This document shows positions 25,603 through 32,947 of a stretch of 44,952 nt of DNA, in pieces. The DNA comes from CAWHMN01 sp051001135 (GTDB lineage: Bacteria > Acidobacteriota > Terriglobia > Terriglobales > Acidobacteriaceae), in NCBI GenBank assembly GCA_051001135.1, contig JBPCNO010000099.1:1-44952 (forward strand), written 5' to 3'. The position numbers and the translations under genes were made by a program. A model generated the notes under the pieces. That model was not told the DNA's origin. It saw nothing but the letters and a program-made list of their open reading frames with translations, and did no database searches. The stretch's first letter is position 1, and each line of letters opens with the position of its first letter.

Positions 25603-27747
25603 GTGCGTGATGTGGCTCAATCCGCGGAAGTTTTTCGCTTTGGCCCCTTCGAGGTAGACCTCGGAAGTCAGGAACTGCGGAGGGGAAGTATTCGCATCCG
25701 TCTGCCCGGACAGTCCTTCCGGGTTTTGGCAACGCTGCTTGAGCGGCAGGGAGAAGTGGTCAGCCGCGAAGAACTGCAGCGAAGGCTGTGGCCCGCCGAG
25801 TCGTTCGGCGATTTCGAGCATGGGCTGAATGCCGCGGTAAACCGTGTCCGCGACGCGCTGGGTGACTCCGCCGACCAGCCGCAATATATAGAGACTCTTC
25901 CTCGCCGGGGCTACCGCTTCATCGCCTCGACAGAGCCGGCGCACAGCACTTCACCAGTGCCGGCCAGCCCTCCGCCTCCGCCAGCCGTGCCCGAGACGGC
26001 ACCCAGCCGCGTGCGAACAGTCTTGTCTCTCACACCTTTGGCCGTACTCGCAGCCGGGCTGGCGACGGCACTCTTTTTCCACTTCAGAATGCGCCCGTCG
26101 GGCGGTCAGGACGGCGTGGCGGAGGATGTGACCATCGTCCCGTTGACCACGCTGCCGGGACAAGAGATATCCCCGGCCTTTTCGCCCGATGGCAGCCAGG
26201 TCGCCTTCGGCTGGGATGGGGGGAAGAGCGAAGCACCCGAGCGCTTCGACCTGTATGTGAAAGTGGTCGGCACGGAGAACATCGAACGCCTGACGCAACA
26301 TCCTTCGGGATGGCTTTCTCCGGCGTGGTCGCCCGATGGGAGCACCATCGCGTTTCTTCGACAGTCCGCGTCAGGCGTTGGACTTTTTTTGATTTCCGCT
26401 CGCGGCGGCCCGGAGCGCAGGCTTGTACAGTTCCCGCAACCCGGTTATGGGATCGACCGGCCAAGCTGGTCGCCCGACGGTCGCGAGCTTATCTATCAAT
26501 ACGCCGGGACGCTGCACGTGGTCACACCGGAGACCGGCGCTGTCCGCGACTTTGTCACTCCTTCCGCATGCGTTCACGCGTACCAGCCGACCTACTCTCC
26601 CGACGGTTCCACGGTCGCCTTCGGCTGCTTCTCGGACGTAAATTTTTCGGACCTGTACTCCATGCCGCGGAGCGGCGGGACGGCAAAATTGATCCTGCGG
26701 TCAAAGTGGGTTGGAAGCTTCGTCTGGTCTTCCGACGGCCAGCGCGTGATCTTCACGAGAGATGGCGCTCTGTTCGAGATCGGCAAGGATGGCGGCTCAA
26801 CCCACAGGCTGCCCTTTGCCGCCGATGCGAATGCGAATGCCGAGGAGCCGGCGATTGCGTTACGAGGAAGACGGCTGGCTTATGTCAAGTACTCTCTTAG
26901 GAGGACCCTTTGGAGAGTTGATCTGCAGCAGGATGCGATGCTCTCGCGAAGAGTTTTGGCTCCCAGTACCAGCTTGCAGAAGTACCCTGCTATCTCTCCC
27001 GATGGCAAGCGGATTTCTTTCCAATCCACTCGCTCCGGCTGGGAAGAGGTGTGGATCTCGAACCTCGATGGAAGCGATGCCGTGCAACTCACTCGCTTCC
27101 GCGCTTCCACCGGAAGCGCGAGCTGGTCTCCAGATGGTCGTCAGCTTGTCCTTGACTCGCGTGTTACCGGAAGACCGGCAATCTACCTGGTAGACCCGGC
27201 TACAGCCATCCCCAGGATGATTCCTATTGCAGACCTCGACCCCTCTGTACCGACCTGGTCCCGCGATGGGCACTGGATCTACTTCAAATCGGGCAACTCC
27301 CGCAAACCGGGAGTCTACAAGATCGCTCCGGGTGGTGGAACGCCCATCCACATCAGCACAACGGAGGGCTGGTTCACGCGGGAGTCCGGCGATCGGAAGC
27401 TGCTTTATTTCTTCTATGAATATCCTGGCGACCTCGGTGGAGAGATTCGCGTTCTCTCCACCGTCTCGGGTCAGGAACGGCCTCTCGCCCGCATGCCGAA
27501 GCTGCGCACCCCTGCCGATTGGGCACTTACTCCCGCTGGTATATATTTCATCGCCGATCGAACCTCAACCACCTCCACCATTGCCTTCTTCGACTTTGCC
27601 TCCTCGAAGGTCACCCGCCGCCTCCAGGTTGGCAAGGAGTTGGGCTGCTGGGGTGGTCTCGCTGTATCCCCTGATGGAACCTGGCTGGCTTACACCGACA
27701 TCGATGAAGTCACCAGCGACCTGATGCTGGCAGAGGGCTTCCGCTGA
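25603..27747 (+). CDS. Winged-helix transcriptional regulator with membrane helix and TolB/WD40-like propeller (714 aa)
   Basis: Residues about 9-107 are an OmpR/PhoB-type DNA-binding domain (FRFGPFEVDLGSQELRRG, LERQGEVVSREELQRRLWP, LNAAVNRVRDALGD, YIETLPRRGYRF). A Pro/Ser-rich linker (115-135) and one transmembrane helix (139-160) follow; the rest is a propeller with at least eight xSPDGxxxAF-type repeats (for example FSPDGSQVAF, WSPDGSTIAF, YSPDGSTVAF, ISPDGKRISF). The layout is that of CadC/ToxR-like one-component membrane regulators, common in Acidobacteria, with a periplasmic sensor. I take GTG 25603; the longer option from TTG 25459 covers the tandem repeat and has no ribosome site. Codon use seems less GC-biased than its neighbours. 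Ligand unknown. Confidence 0.85.
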   Translation: MRDVAQSAEVFRFGPFEVDLGSQELRRGSIRIRLPGQSFRVLATLLERQGEVVSREELQRRLWPAESFGDFEHGLNAAVNRVRDALGDSADQPQYIETLPRRGYRFIASTEPAHSTSPVPASPPPPPAVPETAPSRVRTVLSLTPLAVLAAGLATALFFHFRMRPSGGQDGVAEDVTIVPLTTLPGQEISPAFSPDGSQVAFGWDGGKSEAPERFDLYVKVVGTENIERLTQHPSGWLSPAWSPDGSTIAFLRQSASGVGLFLISARGGPERRLVQFPQPGYGIDRPSWSPDGRELIYQYAGTLHVVTPETGAVRDFVTPSACVHAYQPTYSPDGSTVAFGCFSDVNFSDLYSMPRSGGTAKLILRSKWVGSFVWSSDGQRVIFTRDGALFEIGKDGGSTHRLPFAADANANAEEPAIALRGRRLAYVKYSLRRTLWRVDLQQDAMLSRRVLAPSTSLQKYPAISPDGKRISFQSTRSGWEEVWISNLDGSDAVQLTRFRASTGSASWSPDGRQLVLDSRVTGRPAIYLVDPATAIPRMIPIADLDPSVPTWSRDGHWIYFKSGNSRKPGVYKIAPGGGTPIHISTTEGWFTRESGDRKLLYFFYEYPGDLGGEIRVLSTVSGQERPLARMPKLRTPADWALTPAGIYFIADRTSTTSTIAFFDFASSKVTRRLQVGKELGCWGGLAVSPDGTWLAYTDIDEVTSDLMLAEGFR

Positions 27748-28135
27748 GCCCATCTGCTCAGCCTCGCTCTTGCATCTGGCGGACTGCCCGCAACTCCGAC
27801 GGTCATCGTCTGCTCGGCACAATCAGTTTCGTCGTTCCTGGCCGCTGGAGGAGCCGGCGTTTCTCAAACCGCTGCAGGAGATTGATCGCATCCGGTTTAC
27901 GCTGAACCTCCCGCATCATTTGGCCGCGGTTTAGCGGCGGCGCTCTCGAACCTTCCAGTTTGCTTTCCATCGGCACACTGATCAAAGCTGCATACGCATA
28001 ACACGTCACGTGAACTGCGGATCAGGCTGAGCGTCTGCCCGCGGCCGCGATCATTGGCCGGTCGCAATCCGGCTGGTACACTCGGGTGTCTTGCTTCTCG
28101 ACTTTTGTCGAGAGTGTCGAGAGTATGGAGAGCGG
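27748..28135. other. Intergenic region with no confident gene
   Basis: The 388 bp hold one minus-strand ORF (28009 to 27803, 68 codons, GTG start) without a ribosome site or recognisable family; it may be a remnant or chance. The last 40 bp carry a hairpin and a tandem 9-mer described separately. No dispersed repeat or RNA gene is seen. Confidence 0.5.
28096..28124 (+). promoter_or_regulatory. Hairpin plus tandem 9-mer in the leader of the dehydrogenase gene
   Basis: TCTCGAC TTTT GTCGAGA (28096-28113) is a perfect 7-bp stem with a 4-T loop. GTCGAGAGT then repeats in tandem (28107-28115, 28116-28124), ending just before the ribosome site GGAG. The alternative GTCGAGA copies could compete for the same stem partner, so a translational or protein-operator role is possible. 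Confidence 0.35.
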
Positions 28136-29023
28136 ATGGCGGAACAGGGGAAGTTGGAGCAACCGGAGTTGGAGATACGGCGCGTCGGCGTGATCGGCGC
28201 GGGGACCATGGGCAATGGGATCGCGCATGTGTTTGCGCGCAGCGGCGTGGCGGTGGTGCTGGCGGAGGTGGAGCAGCGGTTTCTGGATCGGGGCCTGGAG
28301 ACCATTCGCAAGAACCTGGATCGCGAGCGAACCAAAGGCAAGCTATCGGCCGAAGACGCAGCCGCGGCGTTGGCCCGGATCGAGGGCGTGCTCGACCGCA
28401 CGCGGCTGGCCGAGTGCGATCTGGTGATTGAAGCGGCGACGGAACGATTCGAGGTAAAGCGGGCGCTGTTCGAGGAACTGGATGGACTGCTGCGGCCGGA
28501 CGTCATCCTGGCGAGCAATACCTCGTCCATCTCGATCACCAGGCTGGGAGGCGTGACCAAGCGTCCGGAGCGGGTCATTGGCATGCACTTCTTCAATCCG
28601 GTGCCGGTGATGCAGTTAGTGGAAGTAATTCGCGGACTGGCGACCACGCAGGCCACCTACGATACGGTGAAGGGGTTGGCGGAGCGGGTGGGCAAGACGC
28701 CGGTCGAGGTGAACGACGCGGCGGGGTTCGTCTCCAATCGCGTGCTGATGCCGTTGCTGAACGAGGCCATGTATGCGGTGATGGAAGGGGTGGCGACGGC
28801 CCAAGCAGTGGATGAGGTTTTCAAACTGGGAATGGCGCATCCTATGGGACCATTGACCTTGGCGGACTTCATCGGGCTCGATGTGTGCCTGGACATTATG
28901 CGTGTGCTGCAGGAAGGATTGGGCGATCCGAAGTACCGGCCGTGTCCGCTGCTGATTCGGATGGTGGATGCGGGATGGCTGGGGCGGAAGTCGGGGCGCG
29001 GGTTTTATCAATACGGCTCCTAG
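28136..29023 (+). CDS. 3-hydroxyacyl-CoA dehydrogenase (3-hydroxybutyryl-CoA dehydrogenase type, 295 aa)
   Basis: The enzyme oxidises 3-hydroxyacyl-CoA (or reduces acetoacetyl-CoA) with NAD(P). The nucleotide site is VGVIGAGTMGNGIA (17-30). Catalytic-region motifs are LASNTSSISIT, RVIGMHFFNPVPVMQLVEVI (with the active His) and EVNDAAGFVSNRVLMPLLNEA. The C-terminal dimer domain has GMAHPMGPLTLADFIGLD and GRKSGRGFYQY. Length is typical of the stand-alone Hbd/PaaH class. ATG 28136 has GGAG 5 nt upstream. No other fatty-acid or PHB genes adjoin it, so the pathway is not settled. Confidence 0.93.
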   Translation: MAEQGKLEQPELEIRRVGVIGAGTMGNGIAHVFARSGVAVVLAEVEQRFLDRGLETIRKNLDRERTKGKLSAEDAAAALARIEGVLDRTRLAECDLVIEAATERFEVKRALFEELDGLLRPDVILASNTSSISITRLGGVTKRPERVIGMHFFNPVPVMQLVEVIRGLATTQATYDTVKGLAERVGKTPVEVNDAAGFVSNRVLMPLLNEAMYAVMEGVATAQAVDEVFKLGMAHPMGPLTLADFIGLDVCLDIMRVLQEGLGDPKYRPCPLLIRMVDAGWLGRKSGRGFYQYGS

Positions 29024-29043
29024 CTCCTGGCTTGCAGCTAGGC

Positions 29044-29121
29044 AGGGGTCAGGGATCAGGGGTCAGGGATCAGGGATCAGGTATAAACCCACCCTTCGCT
29101 TTGCTCAGGATGGGGCACCCG
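29044..29121. repeat. GGGATCAG tandem repeat next to a palindromic repeat
   Basis: About 29044-29083 consists of near-tandem (GG)GTCAGGGATCAG units. It runs into a full CCCACCCTTCGC...GCTCAGGATGGGGCACCC copy (about 29089-29121). The block fills most of the gap between the dehydrogenase and the kinase-like gene and contains no ORF of its own. Confidence 0.8.
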
Positions 29122-29163
29122 GCAGGTGGCAGCGCAAAGATCAGCAGGCAGGAGCAGAGGCGC

Positions 29164-30060
29164 ATGGATGCATTGAGTGTAGGGGCGATCGCGGCGGCGC
29201 GGCAGGTGGCGGAGGCGCATGGCATCACGGTGCGCGAGGTCGAAGTGGTTTCCGATGGCGCCAACCTGCTGCTGCATCTCCAGCCGGCGCCTCTGTTGGC
29301 GCGGGTCGCCACCACCACGGCGCTGGTGCGGCGGCCGGTGAGCGCGTGGCTGGCGCGCGACCTGAACATCGCGGGTTTTCTGCATGCACAGGGGGTGCCG
29401 GTGGTGCCCCCGAGCGATCTGCTGCCGCCGGGACCGCACGTGAACGATGGTTTCACTATGAGCTTCTGGCAGTATGTGGACCATGACCCGAACTACACCG
29501 TCACGACGCAGGAAGCAGCGGGACTCTTGCGCGAGTTGCACCGCGTATTGCGCGAGTACCCGCCGTCGCGGGCGGCGGAGCTGCCGCTGCTGGGAATCTT
29601 CGACGAGATCACGCGCTGGATGAAGTTTCTGGAGGGACGGCGGGCGCTGCTGGGCATCGACCTGATCGCGCTGCGCGAGGCGCACTGGCTGCTGGCGGAG
29701 AAGCTGCGCTATGGTGGCGAGAATGTGCAGCCGATCCACGGCGACGCGCACAAACGCAACCTGCTGAAGACGCCCACGGGCCTGCTGTGGACGGACTTCG
29801 AAGACGCCTGCATCGGGCCGGCGGCGTGGGACATTGCCTGCATGATCCGCACCGCTCCGGAGGGCATGGAGACGGCGCTGGCGGCCTATCCGGATGCTCC
29901 GCCGTGGGAAGAGATCGCTCCGTACATCGAGGCGCGCACGCTGGAGGCGGTGGTGTACTGGCAACTGCAGGCGGAGCGGCATCCGGAGCAGAAGCGCGAG
30001 GCGCTGGAGCGGCTGGAGCTGTGGCGGCGTGGGCGGGGAGCCACGGTGCCGGTGGTGTAG
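29164..30060 (+). CDS. APH-like phosphotransferase family protein (298 aa)
   Basis: The protein has the aminoglycoside phosphotransferase/choline kinase fold. The catalytic loop is HGDAHKRNLL (192-201) and the metal-binding DFED (211-214) is followed by IGPAAWDIACM, a standard APH motif. The N-terminal lobe (SDGANLLLHLQ, LLARVATTT) is recognisable but compact. Members act on antibiotics, amino sugars, homoserine or small metabolites, so the substrate is open. ATG 29164 has GGAGCAGAGG upstream. It follows the dehydrogenase gene on the same strand but is separated from it by repeats. Confidence 0.85.
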   Translation: MDALSVGAIAAARQVAEAHGITVREVEVVSDGANLLLHLQPAPLLARVATTTALVRRPVSAWLARDLNIAGFLHAQGVPVVPPSDLLPPGPHVNDGFTMSFWQYVDHDPNYTVTTQEAAGLLRELHRVLREYPPSRAAELPLLGIFDEITRWMKFLEGRRALLGIDLIALREAHWLLAEKLRYGGENVQPIHGDAHKRNLLKTPTGLLWTDFEDACIGPAAWDIACMIRTAPEGMETALAAYPDAPPWEEIAPYIEARTLEAVVYWQLQAERHPEQKREALERLELWRRGRGATVPVV

Positions 30061-30063
30061 GAG

Positions 30064-30175
30064 AGATCAGAGATCAGGGATCAGGGATCAGGATTCAGGG
30101 GACGCAGAGTGGCGCGAGTTCAGAGGCCGGATTTTGATCCCTGATTCCTGACACCCTGACAACTGATCCCTGACT
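30064..30175. repeat. Inverted pair of GGGATCAG repeat blocks
   Basis: 30064-30101 is a run of (AGG)GATCAG units on the plus strand. 30134-30174 carries the complementary orientation (GATCCCTGA, CCTGACA, GATCCCTGAC). The two blocks can pair into a long imperfect hairpin of about 35-40 bp with a 32-nt loop, lying between the kinase-like and MBL-fold genes; it might terminate transcription. Confidence 0.75.
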
Positions 30176-30225
30176 GTCGCATTTCTGGTGCAATTTGTCT
30201 TGCGCGGCGGGACCGCTTTGGGGGT

Positions 30226-31239
30226 ATGCTGATCCCTATGGTGCGGATGACGGTGCTGTCGAGCGGGAGCCGGGGAAACAGCACGGTTGTCGCTTCCAGC
30301 CGCACACGGATTCTGGTCGACGCAGGGCTCTCCTGCCGCGAGTTGTTGCGGCGCATGGCGCTCGCGGGGGAGGACCCCGCCGAACTCGACGCCATCCTGA
30401 TCACCCATGAACATCAGGACCATGTGCAAGGCGTCGCGGTGCTGGCGCGCAAGCTGGGCATTCCGGTGTACTTCACCGAGATGACGCATCGCGCGTGGGT
30501 GCGGTGGATGCTGCCGAAGAAGCGGCTGACCTACGCGGCGTGGCTGGAGCGGCGCAAGCAGGAAGAAGCAGTAAGGCCGGCGGTGAGCCTGACCGGCAGT
30601 TCGGTAGAAGACGCGCCGTATCGTGTGGCCGAGATGGCAGCCGCGGCCCAGGATCCGATCGCCGAGGATCCGATCTTAGACCAGGCGCTCGAAGATCCAT
30701 GCGACGAGCAGGAGAGCCCGGTGCGTGACGCGGCGGCGCTGCCGGCGGTCGCGTACTTCGAGGCGGGTACACGCTTCGTCATCGGCGATATCGACGTACT
30801 GCCGTTTACCATTCCCCATGATGCCGCGGACCCGGTGGGCTTCGTCTTTGAGGCGGAGGGAGTGCGGGTAGGCATGGCGACCGACCTGGGCTACATGCCG
30901 CAGAACGCCAAGCAGGCGCTCAGGCGCTGCGATGTGCTGATGCTGGAATCGAATCACGATCTGGAGATGTTGCGGGATGGCCCCTATCCCTGGAGCGTGA
31001 AGCAGCGGGTGATGTCGCGGGTAGGGCACCTGTCGAACGACGCCGCGGCCGAGTACCTGGAAAAGAACTACGACGGCGGAGCGGCGTTCGTGGTGTTGGC
31101 GCACCTTTCAGAGAGCAACAATTTGCCGGAGCTTGCGCGGGTGAGCGCAGAGCGGGCGCTGCGCGACCGGATGAGCCTGCTGGCCAACAAGCTGGTGTTG
31201 GCGCATCAGGAACATCCCATTGAAGCTATCTGCTTGTAG
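30226..31239 (+). CDS. MBL-fold metallohydrolase, YycJ/WalJ-like, with an internal insertion (337 aa)
   Basis: The protein resembles YycJ/WalJ-type MBL-fold exonucleases. SSGSRGNSTVV (12-22) is the typical first strand and loop, and THEHQDHVQG (about 60-69) is the HxHxDH zinc motif. FTIPHDAADPVGF, MATDLGY and LESNHDLEML supply the other ligands. Between the early part of the domain and FEAGTRFVIGDIDVLPF there is an insert of about 60 residues, rich in Ala, Glu and Asp, absent from usual 260-270-residue members. Three in-frame starts are possible (30226, 30238, 30247). GGGGG immediately precedes 30226 at too short a spacing and fits 30238 loosely, so the start is uncertain. Confidence 0.85.
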   Translation: MLIPMVRMTVLSSGSRGNSTVVASSRTRILVDAGLSCRELLRRMALAGEDPAELDAILITHEHQDHVQGVAVLARKLGIPVYFTEMTHRAWVRWMLPKKRLTYAAWLERRKQEEAVRPAVSLTGSSVEDAPYRVAEMAAAAQDPIAEDPILDQALEDPCDEQESPVRDAAALPAVAYFEAGTRFVIGDIDVLPFTIPHDAADPVGFVFEAEGVRVGMATDLGYMPQNAKQALRRCDVLMLESNHDLEMLRDGPYPWSVKQRVMSRVGHLSNDAAAEYLEKNYDGGAAFVVLAHLSESNNLPELARVSAERALRDRMSLLANKLVLAHQEHPIEAICL

Positions 31240-31243
31240 AAGC

Positions 31244-31273
31244 TGGACTTAACACATTTGTGCTTGTTATACT
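31244..31273 (+). promoter_or_regulatory. Putative extended -10 promoter
   Basis: TGTTATACT (31265-31273) is an exact extended -10 (TGn TATACT). A partial -35, TGGACT (31244-31249), lies 18 bp upstream. It precedes the small membrane protein gene by about 110 bp and begins right after the MBL-fold gene, so the two are probably not one operon. Confidence 0.5.
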
Positions 31274-31387
31274 CAGGAAGACGGCGGTCTCAAAGGAAAA
31301 GAATTGCAGAGAGCAGCCGTTGCATCTGAACTGTTAACCGGGGATTGAAATCGACCAGTTCCCGTCGCGTTCGTTGCGAGGATACGT

Positions 31388-31855
31388 TTGGAAGCTATGA
31401 CAAGGTGCACAGATCAGGTTGTGGGCGACATCCTCTCGAGCTGGAGGTATGACATCTCCGGCATCACGCCGTCGATGCGGGTGGACTATGAACAGCACCT
31501 GGAAGAATGCGCGCACTGCCATTACAAGCAGCGGCTGCATCGCACCGTTGATGTGGCGCTGATCGGTCTGAGCACCATCTCGATCGCCGTGTTCGTGCTG
31601 GCGCTCGCGATCATCCATCACGTGCAGCCGATGCAGCATTGGGCCTTGAGTCTGCACCTGTGGGAGATCCCCATTGTGTTGAGTCTGCAGGCAGCGGCGG
31701 TGATGGGCCTGCTGATCTCGTTGATGAGTTGGGTATTGGTTGCGGTGGCGACGCCCGCTCCGGTCTTTCTCACCGACATGGCGCTGCGCGAAGCCAGACT
31801 GCTGCAACACCGGATGCCGGCGGAGATCCGCAACGACAATTCGCGGGTGGCCTAG
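31388..31855 (+). CDS. Small membrane protein with an N-terminal zinc-finger-like motif (155 aa)
   Basis: I do not recognise a named family. The N-terminus has HLEECAHCH (37-45), an H-x3-C-x2-C arrangement as in zinc-finger anti-sigma factors, placed before two or three hydrophobic helices (about 55-77 and 95-122). The topology fits a membrane-bound regulator with a cytoplasmic zinc finger, but no sigma-factor gene adjoins it. The start is TTG 31388 (GAGG 6 nt upstream) or ATG 31397, whose GGAAG is too close. A clear terminator follows. It converges on pyrD. Confidence 0.65.
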   Translation: MEAMTRCTDQVVGDILSSWRYDISGITPSMRVDYEQHLEECAHCHYKQRLHRTVDVALIGLSTISIAVFVLALAIIHHVQPMQHWALSLHLWEIPIVLSLQAAAVMGLLISLMSWVLVAVATPAPVFLTDMALREARLLQHRMPAEIRNDNSRVA

Positions 31856-31874
31856 CGAACCTGAAACGGAATTG

Positions 31875-31905
31875 AAAGAGCCCTCACCTCGGTGAGGGCT
31901 CTTTT
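31875..31905. terminator. Strong bidirectional intrinsic terminator
   Basis: GAGCCCTCACC (31878-31888) pairs perfectly with GGTGAGGGCTC (31891-31901) around a 2-nt loop, extended by AAA and TTTT at the ends. It lies 20 bp after the membrane protein stop. It can also end pyrD transcription from the other side. Confidence 0.92.
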
Positions 31906-31913
31906 GCGCTGGT

Positions 31914-31951
31914 AATTGCTTCTCGTAATCGCTTCTCGTAATCGCTTCTCA
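31914..31951. repeat. 13-bp tandem repeat, three units
   Basis: AAT(T/C)GCTTCTCGT repeats at 31914, 31927 and 31940 (the last unit ends TTCTCAA). It follows the terminator and precedes a palindromic repeat. No coding role is apparent. Confidence 0.85.
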
Positions 31952-31976
31952 AGGTACACGGAGCCAGATGCGAAGG

Positions 31977-32009
31977 CCCACGTCTCAGGAGCGAGACATG
32001 GGGCACCCG
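31977..32009. repeat. Palindromic repeat, variant core
   Basis: The ends CCCA and ATGGGGCACCCG match the dispersed family, but the stem is different: GTCTC AGGAGC GAGAC replaces the CTTCGC...GCTCAG core. Base pairing is thus kept while sequence has changed. It lies 18 bp from the pyrD stop, in a convergent gap. Confidence 0.65.
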
Positions 32010-32026
32010 GATTTCGTGAGGGCAAT

Positions 32027-32947
32027 CTATTCGGTCTGGAGCGCGCCGGTAAGTTCAGCGACGCGTCCGACGTGGTGGTGGCCGCACCAGTGTTCGAGAT
32101 CGCGGGCGATCCGCTCGGGAGCGCGGGGGTCGGCGTAGGAGGCAGTGCCGATCTGGACGGCGGTTGCGCCGGCCAGCAGGAACTCCACTGCATCTTCGGC
32201 TCGCACGATGCCGCCCATGCCGAGGATGGGGATACTGACGGCCCTGGCCGCCTCCCACACCATGCGCACGGCGATGGGACGGATGGCTGGTCCGGAGAGT
32301 CCGCCGGTGGTGTTGGCGATGCGCGGACGGCGGGTTTCAACGTCAATGGCCAGTGAGACAAAGGTGTTGACCAGCGAGAGGGCGTCGGCGCCGGCGGTCT
32401 CGGCGGCACGCGCCATCTCGGCAATCGAGGTGACGTTGGGCGAGAGCTTGACGATGAGGGGGCGCTTGGCGGCGGCCTTGGTGGCGGCCACCAACTCGCC
32501 CAGGAGTTTAGGATCGGCGCCGAAGGTGATGCCGCCGTGTTTCGTATTGGGGCAGGAGGCGTTCAGCTCATAGGCCGCGATGCCTTGCGCGCCATTGAGG
32601 GCTTCGATGACCGCAACATAGTCCTCGATGGCGAAGCCGAAGACGTTGGCGATACAGGCGGTGCCGGGATAACGGCGCAGCGGCGGCAGCTTCTTTTCGA
32701 GGAACGCGCGCACACCCATGTTCTGCAGGCCGATGGCGTTGATCATGCCGCTGGCGGTTTCGATGATGCGCGGTGCGGGGTTGCCGGCCATGGGCTCGCG
32801 GGAGAGTCCCTTGGTCACGAAGCCGCCGATGCGGTCAAGCGAGAGCACGTCGTCAAACTCAATGCCATAGCCGAAGGTGCCGGAGGCGGCGACGATAGGA
32901 TTGCGCAGCTCCAGTCCGCAGAAGCGTACGCGCATGTCGGGCTTCAC
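32027..32947 (-). CDS. pyrD: Dihydroorotate dehydrogenase, class 1B-like (306 aa)
   Basis: The FMN enzyme oxidises dihydroorotate to orotate in pyrimidine synthesis. LRNPIVAASGTFGYG, NAIGLQNMG, LNASCPNTKHGG (catalytic Cys132) and the phosphate-binding PILGMGGI plus QIGTASYADP are intact. Cys as catalytic base and the absence of an N-terminal membrane helix indicate class 1; class 1B normally needs PyrK, which is not in the window. The start is GTG 32947, overlapping the upstream phosphatase stop as GTGA; ATG 32935 is an alternative. Translational coupling to the phosphatase gene is therefore likely. Confidence 0.95.
   Translation of the reverse strand: MKPDMRVRFCGLELRNPIVAASGTFGYGIEFDDVLSLDRIGGFVTKGLSREPMAGNPAPRIIETASGMINAIGLQNMGVRAFLEKKLPPLRRYPGTACIANVFGFAIEDYVAVIEALNGAQGIAAYELNASCPNTKHGGITFGADPKLLGELVAATKAAAKRPLIVKLSPNVTSIAEMARAAETAGADALSLVNTFVSLAIDVETRRPRIANTTGGLSGPAIRPIAVRMVWEAARAVSIPILGMGGIVRAEDAVEFLLAGATAVQIGTASYADPRAPERIARDLEHWCGHHHVGRVAELTGALQTE

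Noticed and set aside
27803..28009. A 68-codon minus-strand ORF between the regulator and dehydrogenase genes
   Set aside because: It starts with GTG, has no ribosome site, and I recognise no family. It could be a gene remnant, but evidence is too weak to list as a gene.
29041..29121. Tandem repeats that might be a CRISPR array
   Set aside because: The units are only 8-14 bp, without regular unique spacers of about 30 bp, and no cas gene is present.
28968..29163. An N-terminal extension of the APH-like protein through the repeat region
   Set aside because: The frame is open upstream of ATG 29164, but it runs through repeat DNA and the 3' end of the dehydrogenase gene; the ribosome site and family length both support 29164.
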